A stretch of DNA of 64,000 nt from Bolinopsis microptera (GCF_026151205.1 NC_087081.1:3539246-3603245); one strand, 5' to 3'. Counted from the first letter of the stretch, positions 1 to 11,800 are shown. Made by a program: numbers and translations. Notes: a model not told the origin generated them from the letters alone.

Positions 1-663
1 AACACGCCTACTCGCACACATTTTGAAATATAACTCCAGCTAGCAACGGCGCAAAACAACCAAAGTTTCAGTGAAATGGTGCCCACATGTCTGTGGAACG
101 CGCATTAGAACTATCGCACGTGAGAAATGTTTCAGTCAGTCTACCTTGTTTGGCGCGCTGTTTCGTTTCCGTTACAAATTTTGACCTTGTACGCCATTTT
201 GTCGCCATTTTGTCGCCATTTTGTCAATTTATACGTAATTTCGTAAATTTCGTCAATACCAGGTTTAGCCAAATTACACAGAGAGCTTATAATTTACTTC
301 CAACACGAAATAAACATTGCTAAGGCCATGAAGTTACCTAATGGCTACTTTTAACGGAAAATCAAGTCATTCTGTGACATGTAGCGTCCTTTTGTCACTT
401 AAATGGATGACGTTGACTCTAGAACATCGTGAAACTTTCCATCAGTAAAGCTAAAAGTATTTCCATTCTAAAAAACTTTACTTCAAGATAATTGCACGAA
501 AGATGAATAAGTGTCTAAAGGTCCATTTGATTGAACTTGTCTTAAACTTTTAAGCTGTATTACGTCTCGAAATAAGCGATCGACCGCGCAGGATTACCAC
601 CTAATATAAGTTAAGGGTGTAATGTATAGTATTAGATTATAAGCGGGCCAAGCCCAATTTGTA
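1..663. other. No recognisable gene
   Basis: AT-rich sequence with short open frames only. None shows a domain or plausible splice structure. A small direct repetition of the phrase cgccattttgt occurs near 190-220. Confidence 0.4.
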
Positions 664-803
664 CGTGGCATGCTTGTATCACGTTGCGACCCCACGGTCG
701 TTTCACTATGGTCCTGACGATCGTCCTGACGATACAGGGGGAGCCGCGCACTTCGTGCGCGGCGGGTCATACAACGTTGAACGTATGACCATGGCATGCG
801 TAG
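664..803. repeat. Palindrome-rich short element, copy 1
   Basis: This GC-rich island contains a perfect 9-bp stem with a 3-base loop (gccgcgcac / gtgcgcggc, about 734-754) followed by a second inverted pair (ggtcatac / gtatgacc). The flanks carry ggcatgc on both sides. A shorter relative occurs at 5,828-5,904 and shares the phrases tatcacgttgcgacccc, acggtcgtttcactatggt and gcgcggcgggtcatacaacg. Two dispersed copies with internal hairpins suggest a small non-autonomous mobile element. No target duplication was established. Confidence 0.5.
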
Positions 804-2150
804 TATAGTGTACTGATGTGTATCAATATTATTATTATGAAGTGAGATGATTGGATTTTATATTTATAGTTATAGTGAACGGAAATCTAGCGTCCGCCAA
901 AACAAAACAACGGGCGCAATTCTTGTTATATATATATATATGTTATTGTTAAAAATAAATTGTGTGCTGCTTACAAGTTCATAATTTAGGATACTGTTTG
1001 GTTTCGCCATCGTGTCTATGTTTCAAAGTAAGTCATGTGATTTACACTTGTGTCCACCCTTTAAGAGGGGGGGGGGTTCACCCTGATTTTTTTTGTGAAA
1101 CTTTGTTTCGAGATAGCAGTTTTCCAACAAACTAAGACCGGTGAGGGGGTCCCGGACCCCAAACGGTGCCCTCGGGGCAGCCACGCCCATATTTGGTCCA
1201 AATTAGGCCCAATTTAGCCAAATACCCTAAATATGCCCCTAAACATGCCCAGAAACCAGATTTTAGGTTTTTTACTTGTAGTTAGTGGTCCACTGAACTC
1301 GTATATGAATTTTCATCAAGATCGGACAAAAAATGACTGAGTTATGAGCCAAAAACCATATGACCATATCTGGGCATACGCACCAAATTTGATCGATTTT
1401 GGCCCATAGATTAGTCAAATATCAATATTTTTGAACAAAACCAACTTGATATGGAAGGTAAGCATATACTACACATTCTCTATGATTATCAGCTCAGTAT
1501 CCACCTAACTGTGGATTCTCAATTCTGTGTTCAAATAATCGCAAAAAATGAACAAAATCGCCCATATATGATCTCAGTTCGCGATATTTGCGAAACTGAT
1601 TTCGCTCAAAACAATAGAACTCAATGAGGTTTTAATATTTTTACACGAAATTTTCAGAATCAACGTAGAATCGCATTTTGACCTTAACTTTAAGTTTTGT
1701 ATTGGAATTTTGAGTTAGGCCTTGAAAAACATTTGGCGGCCAAATTCTGAATTTTGTACGGCAACGTAGACGTTGTTCACCAGAGTTAGGATGGTACAAA
1801 AGATGATTAATATTAATCAATGCCTGAGATTTAAATTAAATTAATCGAATCTTCTTATTGAGAGTCAACTGGGCTGGTTCCCGGTCAGTTTATAAATGGT
1901 CAGTTTCACAACTCCCTATAATGGCAGAGTTTAAAAGTAAAATACTGAAAAAATAAGTCTTACTCAGAGCGTATCCGACGTTTTGGGTTTCCGGCTTCTT
2001 CATCAATTTCTTGACTGTATTTTTTGTAATCTTCTTTCCAAGGAGTTGTTCTGAAATATTGTGATATATGTTGCAAACTGTTATCAGTCATCAGGTTCAT
2101 TTAACCTGTGTATCAGAACGCAACACAAACTATGTGAATGTCTATTATAG
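804..2150. other. Intergenic, no gene seen
   Basis: There is a poly-G run near 1,068-1,078 and a GC-richer patch at about 1,135-1,195 (ggtcccggacccc, ccacgccc). The text around it loosely resembles the foldback element at 39.9-40.4 kb. I see no supported exon. Confidence 0.35.
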
Positions 2151-2154
2151 CGTA

Positions 2155-2500
2155 CCTTATCGCTCATAATTATCACGGTCCACGGACGTTACTTTCGCGC
2201 TGAAGACCTTATCGTGAATAATTATGTCCGTGAAAATAATGTCTGTGGCATTAAGGTCCGTGAATAATAAAGTTTGGTAATTATTTCCATTAATTTTAAG
2301 ATTTTAGTGTGTGTAGCTGATTACTATATTAGCTTATTAGTATACTAGGACAAATATGATCACTCCTCAGTCACATCCTAGAGTTCAGAAAAAGAGTAAA
2401 ACACTTTTCTGGAAATGTTTGTGCGGTCATGAGTGTGAATAATTATGTCCGTGAAAAATTTGGTCGTGAAAATTATGACCGATAACTTGATAGTGATACG
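2155..2500. mobile_element. MITE-like element, sibling of the 3.7-kb element
   Basis: The left end begins ccttatcgctcataattatc. The right end (about 2,440-2,490) reads roughly as its reverse complement (attatgaccgataac). Inside, the phrase (a)ttatgtccgtgaa recurs. The same cttatcgg start and repeated gtccgt phrases mark the element at 3,711-4,600, so the two look like members of one family. No coding remnant is visible here. Confidence 0.45.
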
Positions 2501-2606
2501 GTATACATAACACAGCACAATCTAGCATATCAAAATACAGCAGAGTATATCATATAGTTATAAGTATTACGTACTTGGTACACTCCATGTGGGTTGTTCC
2601 GGACAT

Positions 2607-2665
2607 TCAGTAATCTCTATTTGGTTTTTTTATTTTTACTTCTGCCAGTTCTACCATGCACTCCC
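2607..2665 (-). CDS. Possible terminal exon downstream of the sushi exon
   Basis: On the minus strand a good acceptor (ttattttatttccacag) precedes a short open stretch ending in TGA at 2,609-2,607. It starts with two bases of a split codon. That fits the one base left over by the sushi exon upstream (3,589-3,422), so the two could be spliced in frame. It would add about 20 residues beginning ECMVELAEVK. Only acceptor quality and phase support it; a purely chance exon is quite possible. Confidence 0.2.
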
Positions 2666-3421
2666 CTGTGGAAATAAAATAAATAACATTTTTAGATATT
2701 TAACAATTCTCTCCTCAACATTGTGTCTCACGATAAATCTTTACTAACGCAATGTTGTTGTCTTCAAAATTTCGGGCTAGAATTAGAAAAAGAATATGTC
2801 CAAAACAAGGACATGGATAATGGATTGGACCTAGGACAAATTGAAGTGGCCATAGAACAGGCCTTATTGTATTTTATAATCAAAATAATTATAATCACAA
2901 TATGCTGTAGGTGTAAGATGCTAGATTTTTCATTTGTGTTTCAAATATTTAACTATGGCAATTCTAACAGTCAAGTTGCTACTTAATGAATGATCGTTTA
3001 GCTTTAAGGTTAAGATAATCAGATTCTGACTGATTAAACTCTCAATTAAGCTGTTTCTCTGTTCAGCTGAGTTGTAAGACAATCTCAATGGCAACTCTGA
3101 TATTGATGGCTTAAACTTTTAAGCTGTTCATATCATTGCAAATAAGCAATCAGTGTCCGCTGCTTTTTTAAATAAAATCCCAAAAGTTCAGCTATAATTA
3201 CTTAAAACTGTACCTGTATCTAAAATGGTAATTTATCTATTTATGGTAATTATAACAAGAGAATGCGCGTAAATACATGATCGATGCTATTTAATACCTG
3301 CTCGCGTCCAAAGAGTGTTGAGGTTTTAGGACTGTGAATAATAGTTATGCATTAAATATTAATATCACTGAGAAATAAACGGATAGGTTATCCGAATATA
3401 TTAACAAACTAACAAATTAAC

Positions 3422-3589
3422 CTATTTTGCATGTTGGAAGTTCCGAGAGTTGACCGCCGTCACAATTTATGGTTGGGGATCCAGAGATTACGAACCCTTC
3501 GTCACAGGTTACCGAGTAAGTAGATCCAGACTCTATTGTCAGTGTATCCGGAGAAACCACACCGTTGTCAATAGTTGTCTTGTTACAGA
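3422..3589 (-). CDS. Sushi/CCP domain exon (partial gene)
   Basis: Acceptor gtattttcag and donor G|GTTAAT bound a 168-base phase 1-1 exon, the usual arrangement for a shuffled CCP module. The translation carries four cysteines in the CCP spacing (CNKTTIDNG, TCDEGF, INCDGG, LPTCK) with the typical DNG, Y.V.C..G and P.C signatures. CCP domains are extracellular binding modules in adhesion and complement-like proteins. The usual tryptophan before the last cysteine is absent (GGQLSELPTC). The rest of the gene was not recognised, so this may be part of a larger multidomain protein or an isolated exon. The domain call is firm; the gene identity is unknown. Confidence 0.72.
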
Positions 3590-3710
3590 CTGAAAATACC
3601 AAAATACATTTAATTATTAAGTGGCACAGTTCTGTATAAAATAGTAATACTAACTTAAACTAGACTTGAAATGACATGCACGTGGGCGACATCTGTGAGT
3701 GCGGGCACGT

Positions 3711-4600
3711 ACCTTATCGGACCTTATTTGGACGGACATTACTTGAACGCTGGAGGCCCTAGCGTTCATCTTAATGTCCGTTCAAATAAAGTCCGTTCAA
3801 TTAATGTCCGTCCAAGTTAAAGTCCGTTGAAATTTTTTTAAAATTTTTCCATTTCGAACTTTTTGTCCAGAATATGACAACTTTGAGAACTTTATTGTGC
3901 CGTAAGTTAACGACGGAAAGGTTCTCCTTGGTCTGCCGGAGGCACAGAAAACTCTACTAGTATATGATGTTTTCAAGGGTCACTTGGCGGAAAAAAGTCA
4001 ACGAAATTATGGCACTCAACAACATAGTTCATGAGCTAGTCCCCGCCAACATGACAAACTTGTTCCAGCCTCTAGATATTACGGTAAATCGTGTTGCCAA
4101 GGACATTGTCCGACGTTGTTATAGTTCATATTACTGAGGGGAGGTAATGAAACAGTGCTAGGAAAGCTCCACGTGATGTTAAGGTTAACCTAAAGTTGTC
4201 TAAGATAAAACCACTTCACGCCGAATGGCTTGTAAAAGTTAACAATGAAATGCAGGACCGGGGTAGTTTGATAAAAAAAGGTTTCCACAAAGCTAGAAAT
4301 CACTGATGCTTGTTTAAGCATGGACTATTTCATGCACGAAACCCATTTAATGAAGATGATATGTGATATTAGACACTGATCATGTACACATGTTTTAACA
4401 TTTTTACTGCTTAATGACTGCTTTTCTTACTTACTGTATAAAAAATGGATTAAAAAATCATTTGCTGAAATTAAAAAAACGTCAAAAAATTGAAAAAAAT
4501 TCGGATTTTTGATGGTTTTGAATGCCTTCGAGCGTTCATATTAATGTCCGTTCACAATTATGTCCGTTCATGTAATGTCCGTCCAAATAAGGTCCGATAA
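3711..4600. mobile_element. DNA transposon remnant with perfect ~30-bp terminal inverted repeats
   Basis: The left end starts ccttatcggaccttatttgg and continues with acggacatta. The right end at about 4,571-4,600 is its reverse complement. Next to both ends the phrase (a)ttaatgtccgttca is repeated several times, giving subterminal repeats. Inside lies a broken DDE transposase fragment (about 3,950-4,137). At roughly 890 bp it is an internally deleted, non-autonomous copy. A clear target-site duplication could not be read. Confidence 0.75.
3950..4137 (+). pseudogene. DDE transposase fragment (pogo/Tigger/CENP-B-like), frameshifted
   Basis: Two overlapping frames give stretches typical of the last part of the DDE_1 superfamily domain: LVYDVFKGHLAEK, then after a one-base shift in an A-run near 3,993 VNEIMALNNIVHELVPANMT and NLFQPLDITVNRVAKD. 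The LVPANMTNLFQPLD block is the recognisable signature. The frame ends at a TGA near 4,135. The frameshift, the missing N-terminal half and the position inside terminal inverted repeats mark it as a dead transposase remnant. The superfamily is inferred from motif memory, not from a search. Confidence 0.65.
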
Positions 4601-4608
4601 GGACCACG

Positions 4609-4710
4609 ACGTGCGACGGTCGCAAGCTACCATAATCCATATATACGGGGAAAAAAACTCGTTTGCTTACCCTTGTCTTTGACCTTCGGCACTTGAGTCA
4701 TGGACCGCGT
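4609..4710. repeat. Dispersed repeat shared with 40,713-40,855
   Basis: Both places share the order: a gacg/cgacgg phrase, agctaccataa, a run of As, gtttgct.accctt, tgtctttgac or tgtctttaaag, then ggcacttgagtcatgga.cgcg. This ordered similarity over about 100 bases indicates two copies of one dispersed family. No coding function is visible. Confidence 0.45.
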
Positions 4711-4740
4711 AAATATACTATCAACTTAATAACACCAGAA

Positions 4741-4775
4741 TGTGTGTGTGTCTGTGTGTCTGTCTGTCTGTGTGT
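4741..4775. repeat. TG/TCTG microsatellite
   Basis: A short (tg)n and (tctg)n run. Nothing else is associated with it. Confidence 0.7.
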
Positions 4776-5225
4776 AATTTCCGAACGGTTATACAAAAAA
4801 AACGGTAATAGTTACGGGACTGGTTTTTTCGGTATAGTGCTGACAAAACTCAGACGAAGCCCATAAGCAAATTTTATAAAAATCGGCCGGTGGTAAGTGG
4901 TTTAATTGATGATTTTGTTCCAGAAATGTGACATAAATAGATGGAAGAGAGAACGAGGAGGATAACATGTACCGTAATTAGTTTAGCCCCACGTAATACT
5001 ATGAGCTTAGAGCTCACTCTTGCGGCCGCTTTGTTTCAACTGTAGGGAGATTTCATACTTTCATAAGACAGCATTATGCGTGATATCAAATATATAATGC
5101 GGTTGTATACTTTTACATTGCAACTGTGACAGTAAAGTCCCGGCCGAAGGCACGGGTACCACTAGTATGTACATATTAAGTCAGTTTCACTCAAAAATAT
5201 TTATATTTGACTAACTTATGGGCTT

Positions 5226-5337
5226 CGAATTGCAGAATAAATACTAAACAATTGATATGTTCTTAAATTGCAGAATAAATACTAAACAATTGATATGTTC
5301 GAATTGCAGAATAAATACTGACTTACTGAACAATTGT
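5226..5337. repeat. Three-copy ~37-bp tandem repeat overlapping the end of the Ly6-like gene
   Basis: The phrase aattgcagaataaatact occurs three times, each followed by a version of aacaattg..atgttc. The third copy runs into the last codons and stop of the Ly6-like gene at 5,323-5,330. The repeat therefore looks like a duplication of that gene's stop-codon region into its 3' flank. Confidence 0.65.
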
Positions 5338-5730
5338 TCTACCTGGTTCTTTTAAGTAAAAATCTGAGTTACACAGCTCCTCCTCACATAATTCTATTTC
5401 AAGGGCATAATCACTAAATTCCTTGAACTTTGGGGCGAGCACTTCTTCCCTGTCATTTTTGGCATATTTCGACTCTACCTCTGCCTCTTCCATACAATCA
5501 TGTATTTTTATCCAGTTGTCTACGGGCTTGCCATCCTCATCAAGTCCGGTAAGGAAGGTTGTAGTAATGGTTGAGCATACTTTCTCCCCCTTACACCACA
5601 CACGGTCCCCTGGTTTGCAGAGTTGTTCCAAGTTGTTGTCTGTTGGTATAGACCAGGCTTGGCACTGGTAACAAAGAAGCGATTTAGCTGGTGCCACCAT
5701 TACCACTATTATAGCTATTGCTATATTCAT
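5323..5730 (-). CDS. Secreted Ly6/uPAR-type (three-finger) protein
   Basis: A single uninterrupted 135-residue frame with an N-terminal signal peptide (MNIAIAIIVVMVAPAKS) leads straight into LLCYQCQ, the classic start of a Ly6/CD59 domain. Eight cysteines are at about 20, 23, 38, 46, 52, 79, 115 and 120. The final pair with the following Asn (CEEELCN) is the family's closing signature. Ly6 proteins are extracellular, often GPI-anchored. No C-terminal hydrophobic tail is present here, so a secreted form is likely. The segment between residues 80 and 114 is long and charged for the family. Most animal Ly6 genes have introns; this one shows none, which could mean a retrocopy or a compact gene. 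Downstream lies a triplicated copy of its stop region. Confidence 0.75.
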   Translation of the reverse strand: MNIAIAIIVVMVAPAKSLLCYQCQAWSIPTDNNLEQLCKPGDRVWCKGEKVCSTITTTFLTGLDEDGKPVDNWIKIHDCMEEAEVESKYAKNDREEVLAPKFKEFSDYALEIELCEEELCNSDFYLKEPGRTIVQ

Positions 5731-5827
5731 TTTGGCTTCTTTAATTGAGGCTACTGTAGATTCAATGTTAATTAATATCAGTTTTTATAATCGCTGACCA
5801 TTTCAATTTATAATTATACTAGAAAGC

Positions 5828-5904
5828 CCTTGTATCACGTTGCGACCCCCAGGCCCACGGTCGTTTCACTATGGTGCGCGGCGGGTCATACAACGTATGA
5901 CAAG
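5828..5904. repeat. Palindrome-rich short element, copy 2
   Basis: A shorter relative of 664-803, sharing tatcacgttgcgacccc, acggtcgtttcactatggt and gcgcggcgggtcatacaacg. The hairpin arm present in copy 1 is missing here. Confidence 0.5.
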
Positions 5905-7430
5905 AAAGCCCGTGATCATAGGGAGGAAGGTAATATGTAATAGTATTCTTTGGTAGTCAGTTTTCATAATTATAGCATCAAACTATATCTGTCACAACCG
6001 AGTATACAGCCCATTAAAATGTAGCTTGCACTGAAGTCTGAACCCAACGTAATTACCACAAAACCGATCAAAATGACGTTCAAACAATCATTGCACGTGC
6101 ACGTGCGCGTTTCAACACCGTTACTATGCTACTATGGTTACTATGCAACTTCTTATTCTCATCTAATTTTCACGTGGGCGGTCGTACAAAGAGAATCTTT
6201 TGAATTATAAGTAAGACGTGGTCACAGGGAGGAAGTTAATATTGATAGTATTTTTTGTTATTAAGTTTAAATCGCGTCAAAAATTATCTTACACAACCGA
6301 AGATACAGCCAATTAAAATGTTGCTTTTACTAAACACAGCGCAATATCAACAAAACCGATCAAAATGACGTTAAATCTTAAAACAATCATTGTACGTGCA
6401 CGTGCGTGTCATAACCCTCGTTACCATGGTTACTTTGCAACAACTTATTTCTCGTCTGATTTGCACGTGGGCGGTCGTACAACAAAAATAATTCTCTGAA
6501 TTATAGTATTAGTAGAAATTAGAAAGCCCGTGGTCACACGGAGGAAGCTATAATAATATCATTTTTTATCGCATCAAAAAATATCCGTCACAACCGAGTA
6601 TACAGCCCATTTAAATGTAGCTCGCACTGAACACAACGTAATTACCATAAAACCGATAAAAATTTCGTTTCAATAATGATTGCACGTGCACTTTTAACAC
6701 CGTTACCATGGTTACTTTGCAGCTACCTTTTTCTTATCTATTTGCACGTGGGCGATCGTACAGTATACAAAGATAATTCTCTGAATTATAAAAGTAAGAC
6801 TAGAAATCCCGTGGTCACAGGGAGGAAGCTAATTGTAGTTTTTGTTTGTAAGTTTAAATCGCGTCAAAAAATATCCTACAAGCCTACACAACCAAAGATA
6901 CAGCCGATTAAAATGTTGCTCGCACTAAACACAGCGTAATATCAACAAATCCGATAAAAATGCTGTTTTAACAATCTTTGCACGTGCACGTGCGTGTAAC
7001 AACCCTCGTTACCATGGTTACTTTTCAACATTTTGCTTTTTACATAATTTGCACGTGGGCGGTCGTACAGTGTACGTACAGAGAAAAATAATTCTCTGAA
7101 TTATAGTAGAGACTAGAAAGCCCGTGGTCAAATGAAGGAAGCGAATAGTATTCTTTGGTAGTCAAGTTTTTATCGCATCAAAAAATATCCGTCACAACCG
7201 AATTAAATGTAAAACACTTCAAACACCACGTAATTACCACAAAACCGATCAAAATGCCCATGCCCCTCTCAAATCCTTGCACGTGTGCACGTGCGTTTAA
7301 CAACCTGAACCCTCGTAATTATGGTTATTATGTTACTTCTTATTTCTCGTCTAATTTGCACGTGGGCGGTCGTACAGACAAAAATAATTCTTTGAATTAT
7401 AGTAGAGATGGCGTTGTAAATTCATGAAAT
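5905..7430. repeat. Tandem repeat of ~300 bp, five diverged units
   Basis: Unit starts lie near 5,904, 6,210, 6,520, 6,802 and 7,114, each with a form of cccgtggtcacagggaggaag. Each unit then shows cagcc.attaaaatg, accgat.aaaat, a gcacgtgcacgtgcg palindromic patch, gttaccatggttactttgca and tgcacgtgggcggtcgtaca in the same order. The CACGTG E-box core occurs several times per unit. The open frames at 6,676 and 7,155 simply run through these units and are not treated as genes. Confidence 0.8.
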
Positions 7431-8019
7431 TATGAGCAGATGAACTATAAGTATAGACTCCACAAAACCTAAACTTAAAGTGAAGGCTTGGGTAATGTGT
7501 TTCGGTTAAACGTAACAATGAAAAGAGGTTGAAGCGTTTCCTACGAAAATTAGAGTAGAATTAAAAGCGTTCTTGATGTCTTGACAATTAATGGGCTGCT
7601 CGACATGATGTATACAGATACTAATTTGCACAATACATAATAGCCAAACTAATTTATTTATCGTATGACGTATCCTTACGTGACCGGCCCTAATACTAAA
7701 ACAGATTTTGCCAGGTATATCAAAAATCACCTCTCGCAATTGTAAAGTGAAAATGTGATTATGAGTCGATTCCAATAATTTAAAAACTTCTTGAGTTATT
7801 TCGATTTTAATGAAAACAATTCCACAAATATCGCTCACCGAGATTCAGATATGGGTAATTTTGTCCATTTTTGGTCTTTTGAGTATATGATATTTGACCA
7901 AAAATCCTAGCCACTGACAGTAGTTATAAAATTTATTTGAAAATATTTAACCTCTGACGGTCAGAAAATTTAAAATTCCCCTAAAATTTTTGAAATGTTC
8001 GATCTCAAGGAATCATGGC

Positions 8020-8600
8020 AACTATATACTGCAAGCGAAGATCGCAACTACAGAAGAGAAATAAAATCTACACCTTGTTATACTTGCAATTGCATAACTT
8101 GCTGTTCGTTCGTTTGCTTTCCACTAATCTCATGCGGTTCAAATATAATCATTTGCACATCGTATAATCATAATGGGAGCTAATTGAGACAATTGACCAC
8201 TCAGAGTTGGTGCTTAACTCACCTCACAAGATCAAATCTACAAAGGTAAAATTAAATCTACGCCTTGTTAGATGCAGAACTCGCTGTTCGTTCATTTGCT
8301 TTCCACTTATCTCATGCGGTTCAAGTATAATCATTTGCACATCGTATAATCATAATGGGAGCTAATTGAGACAATTGATCACTAAGAGTTGGTGCTTAAC
8401 TCACCTCACAAGATCGAAACAGGAAACTACAGAGGAGAAATTAAATCTACACCTTGTTAGTTGCAGAACTCGCTGTTCGTTCGTTTGCTTTCCACTTATC
8501 TCATGCGGTTCAAGTAGAATCATTTGCACATCGTATAATCAAAATGGGAGCTAATTGAGACAATTGATCACTAAGAGTTGGTGCTCATCTCACCTCACAA
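8020..8600. repeat. Three-copy tandem repeat, period ~184-189 bp
   Basis: The phrases gctgttcgttcgtttgcttt, ctcatgcggttcaa and aatgggagctaattgagaca each occur three times in order; the last lies near 8,171, 8,355 and 8,544. The two 62-residue open frames at 7,995 and 8,366 are products of the repeat. Confidence 0.8.
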
Positions 8601-8869
8601 TCAATTGTTAGTAATAATTGTTGCTATCATGGCGCACCGGGTAACTGATCGTACTCCGTTTTATAGATCTAAATTGTAGAGTACGCTATATTGACCACAG
8701 ACCAAATTTTATAAAATCACATACGAGTTACGACTAGGAATCGAGTACTAATTTAATTTTAGGGATTTAGCTTAAATTTCCAACCGCAGGTTGCTAGATA
8801 TTAGAAATAATTATTTTTTGAAAACATCCTTAACATTTTGAAAATTAGTACATAGTACGTTATAATGTT

Positions 8870-11800
8870 ATATGGACACGCTCATTTGAGTTTGAGGATA
8901 TTGGTAAATATAAGCGACCCTATTAAAAGGCACAGTGTAGTTGACTTTGTCACACTATGAAATTACACAAACCTTTGATGGTTAGGATAATCGTCTCATC
9001 CTCTAGGCTAACTTTGTCACTTAACGATATCTTAATCAGCTGATAAGATATCGCTTAAATACGGCCGGCACGGAAATGGTTACATTGTCACACTATAAAC
9101 ATGTGACGGAGTAAATATGGACCCCTTACTGCTGTTTTTGACCAAATTTTTGAGTGTCCAGTTGATTGGATGGGTACATATGACCATTACCTACATATTT
9201 GACGAGTTTTTTCGTTAGATGGTGCACTCAGGTTTACTCTGTCACACATTTAAGAAAACATGTGAAGAATGTTTAGGGCACCCTGATAAGCAATGCTGAG
9301 TAGTGTAGGTTTATTTGATGGCCTGGAAGTGCTAGGAATTGTTATTATATCATATAGTCGTAAGGAATTAAAACACAGAAGGCACAAACAAGTTTACTTT
9401 GTCACATAATCTTGATGATATCTGAACATGTGTGAAATTGAACAAATAATGATATACCAGCTTAAACCCCTTATATTACGTACTATGGATCAAACAAAAC
9501 TGCTAGTACCACGCACCAGTCACATAAATCATTATCGGTTGGTAATATGTTAATAGTGTCACAATTAAACTACCGCAACATGGTCAAAAATAGGGTAATT
9601 TCGTCACAAAAAATTATTATAACTCTGTTAGCTCCTTGCTGGCAAAATAACTAGTTCATTGATGATAAAGTTACATAGTATTCTAATAGAGGTATAGCTC
9701 TTCAAAATAGGGGCAAGACATGTTTACTTTGTCACATCAGTTATTATACGAGTTAGGTAATCGTCATCAGATTAACAGATCTTTTTCGTAGTTTGGATCG
9801 ATTAATATAGGCAATAAAGCATCATATGCCAATTTTAACACACTATCTTGATATTGTTGGGGCAGGGAAAGTTAATTTTGTCACATTTTCAGCGTTTTTG
9901 ACAAATTAATCTAAAATTGTTAAACTTGAGCTCTGATGTTCTGGACAATATTCGACCAATCGTTTCTGAAAGAATGCTGAATTCTTATAGAGTTATAGAT
10001 CTTCAAAATTGGGGCAAGACATGTTTACTTTGTCACATCAGTTATTATTAGAGTTAGGTAATCGTCATCAGATTAACAGATCTTTTTCGTAGTTTGGATT
10101 GATTTATATAGGTAATAAGGCAACCTATGAGTATTGCTGAAAGCACAGTGTAAGGCCTACACGGACCGCCTCTAACTAGCCAATCCCTGTTTACATGCCG
10201 TGTAGCAGGGGACTAGAAAGAGCTAAACTAGTAAGCGGGGCATAGCCAATACACTATACTCCCATCATTGAGTATATTACCAACCAGAAGGAAAATTTCC
10301 TTGTGTTTGGAATCTACCAAGACGAAAGTTGTACAATCCAGCGAAATTCCGAAGAATCATTCCAGTAGACTAGGCGCATTGCAACCACAGCCACGGAAAT
10401 ACTTATGAGTATTGCTGAAAGCACAGTGTAAGGCCTACACGGACCGCCTCTAACTAGCCAATCCCTGTTTACATGCCGTGTAGCAGGGGACTAGAAAGAG
10501 CTAAACTAGTAAGCGGGGCATAGCCAATACACTATACTCCCATCATTGAGTATATTACCAACCAGAAGGAAAATTTCCTTGTGTTTGGAATCTACCAAGA
10601 CGAAAGTTGTACAATCCAGCGAAATTCCGAAGAATCATTCCAGTAGACTAGGCGCATTGCAACCACAGCCACGGAAATACTTATGAGTATTGCTGAAAGC
10701 ACAGTGTAAGGCCTACACGGACCGCCTCTAACTAGCCAATCCCTGTTTACATGCCGTGTAGCAGGGGACTAGAAAGAGCTAAACTAGTAAGCGGGGCATA
10801 GCCAATACACTGTACTCCCATCATTGAGTATATTACCAACCAGAAGGAAAATTTCCTTGTGTTTGGAATCTACCAAGACGAAAGTTGTGCAATCCAGCGA
10901 AATTCCGAAGAATCATTCCAGTAGACTATAGGCGCATTGCAACCACAGCCACGGAAATACTTATGAGTATTGCTGAAAGCACAGTGTAAGGCCTACACGG
11001 ACCGCCTCTAACTAGCCAATCCCTGTTTACATGCCGTGTAGCAGGGGACTAGAAAGAGCTAAACTAGTGGCTATGCTAATTTTTACATACATCTTGAAAT
11101 TTTTGGGGCAGGAAAAGTTAATTTTGTCACATTTTTGGTGACTTTAACAAATTTAATCTAAAATTGTTAAACTTGAGCTCTGATGTTCTGGACAATATTC
11201 TACCGATTTTTTTCTGAAAGAATGTTGAATTCTAATAGAGTCATAGAATATATAGATCTTCAAAATAGGGGCAAGACATGTTTACTTTGTCACATCAGTC
11301 ATTATAAGAGTTATTATAAGAGACTATTTCATTCTATAATCATTGCTTTTAACCTATTTACGATTTCGTATCATTTTTTGTGACAATGTAAACATCAACT
11401 GATCTTAACTTGCATCAACTACATTGTCATCATGTAAAGTTTTCCCGCCTTTCAAACCAAAATCGGATATAAATAATTCGCCCAAAATTTAAAATTCCAT
11501 ATATTGTGACAGAATTAACCTCATTTCCCAATAACCAAGTGCCTGTATTAGCTAACTATTCGAAACAACATATGTTAGGGCTATGATTGGTAGATCAACC
11601 ATCAAATAATGAGTTAAAAGGTTTTTGAGGACACCTCACAGTAGATAGAGGTTTGGTATTCTGAGTGTGACAAAGTTACCCAAATATTGCCTTGTAACCG
11701 TTTGATCCGTGCCCTTTAACCAATGTTGTATCATAATTGTTAGATTGACCTAATCTACTATATTTTAGGCCAAGTAATTATAATTAGACAACTGCAGTTA

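Noticed and set aside
594-797. 67-residue minus-strand frame
   Set aside because: It runs through the palindrome-rich repeat also present at 5.83 kb.
2607-2660. Alternative frame reading ECPEQPTWSVPS as an extracellular module exon
   Set aside because: It would need an acceptor preceded by a purine-rich tract; the other frame has the better acceptor but ends quickly in TGA.
10126-11070. Tandem small-RNA genes (5S rRNA, tRNA or spliced-leader cluster)
   Set aside because: No tRNA boxes, 5S-like sequence, Sm site or T-run terminator could be identified in the 278-bp unit.
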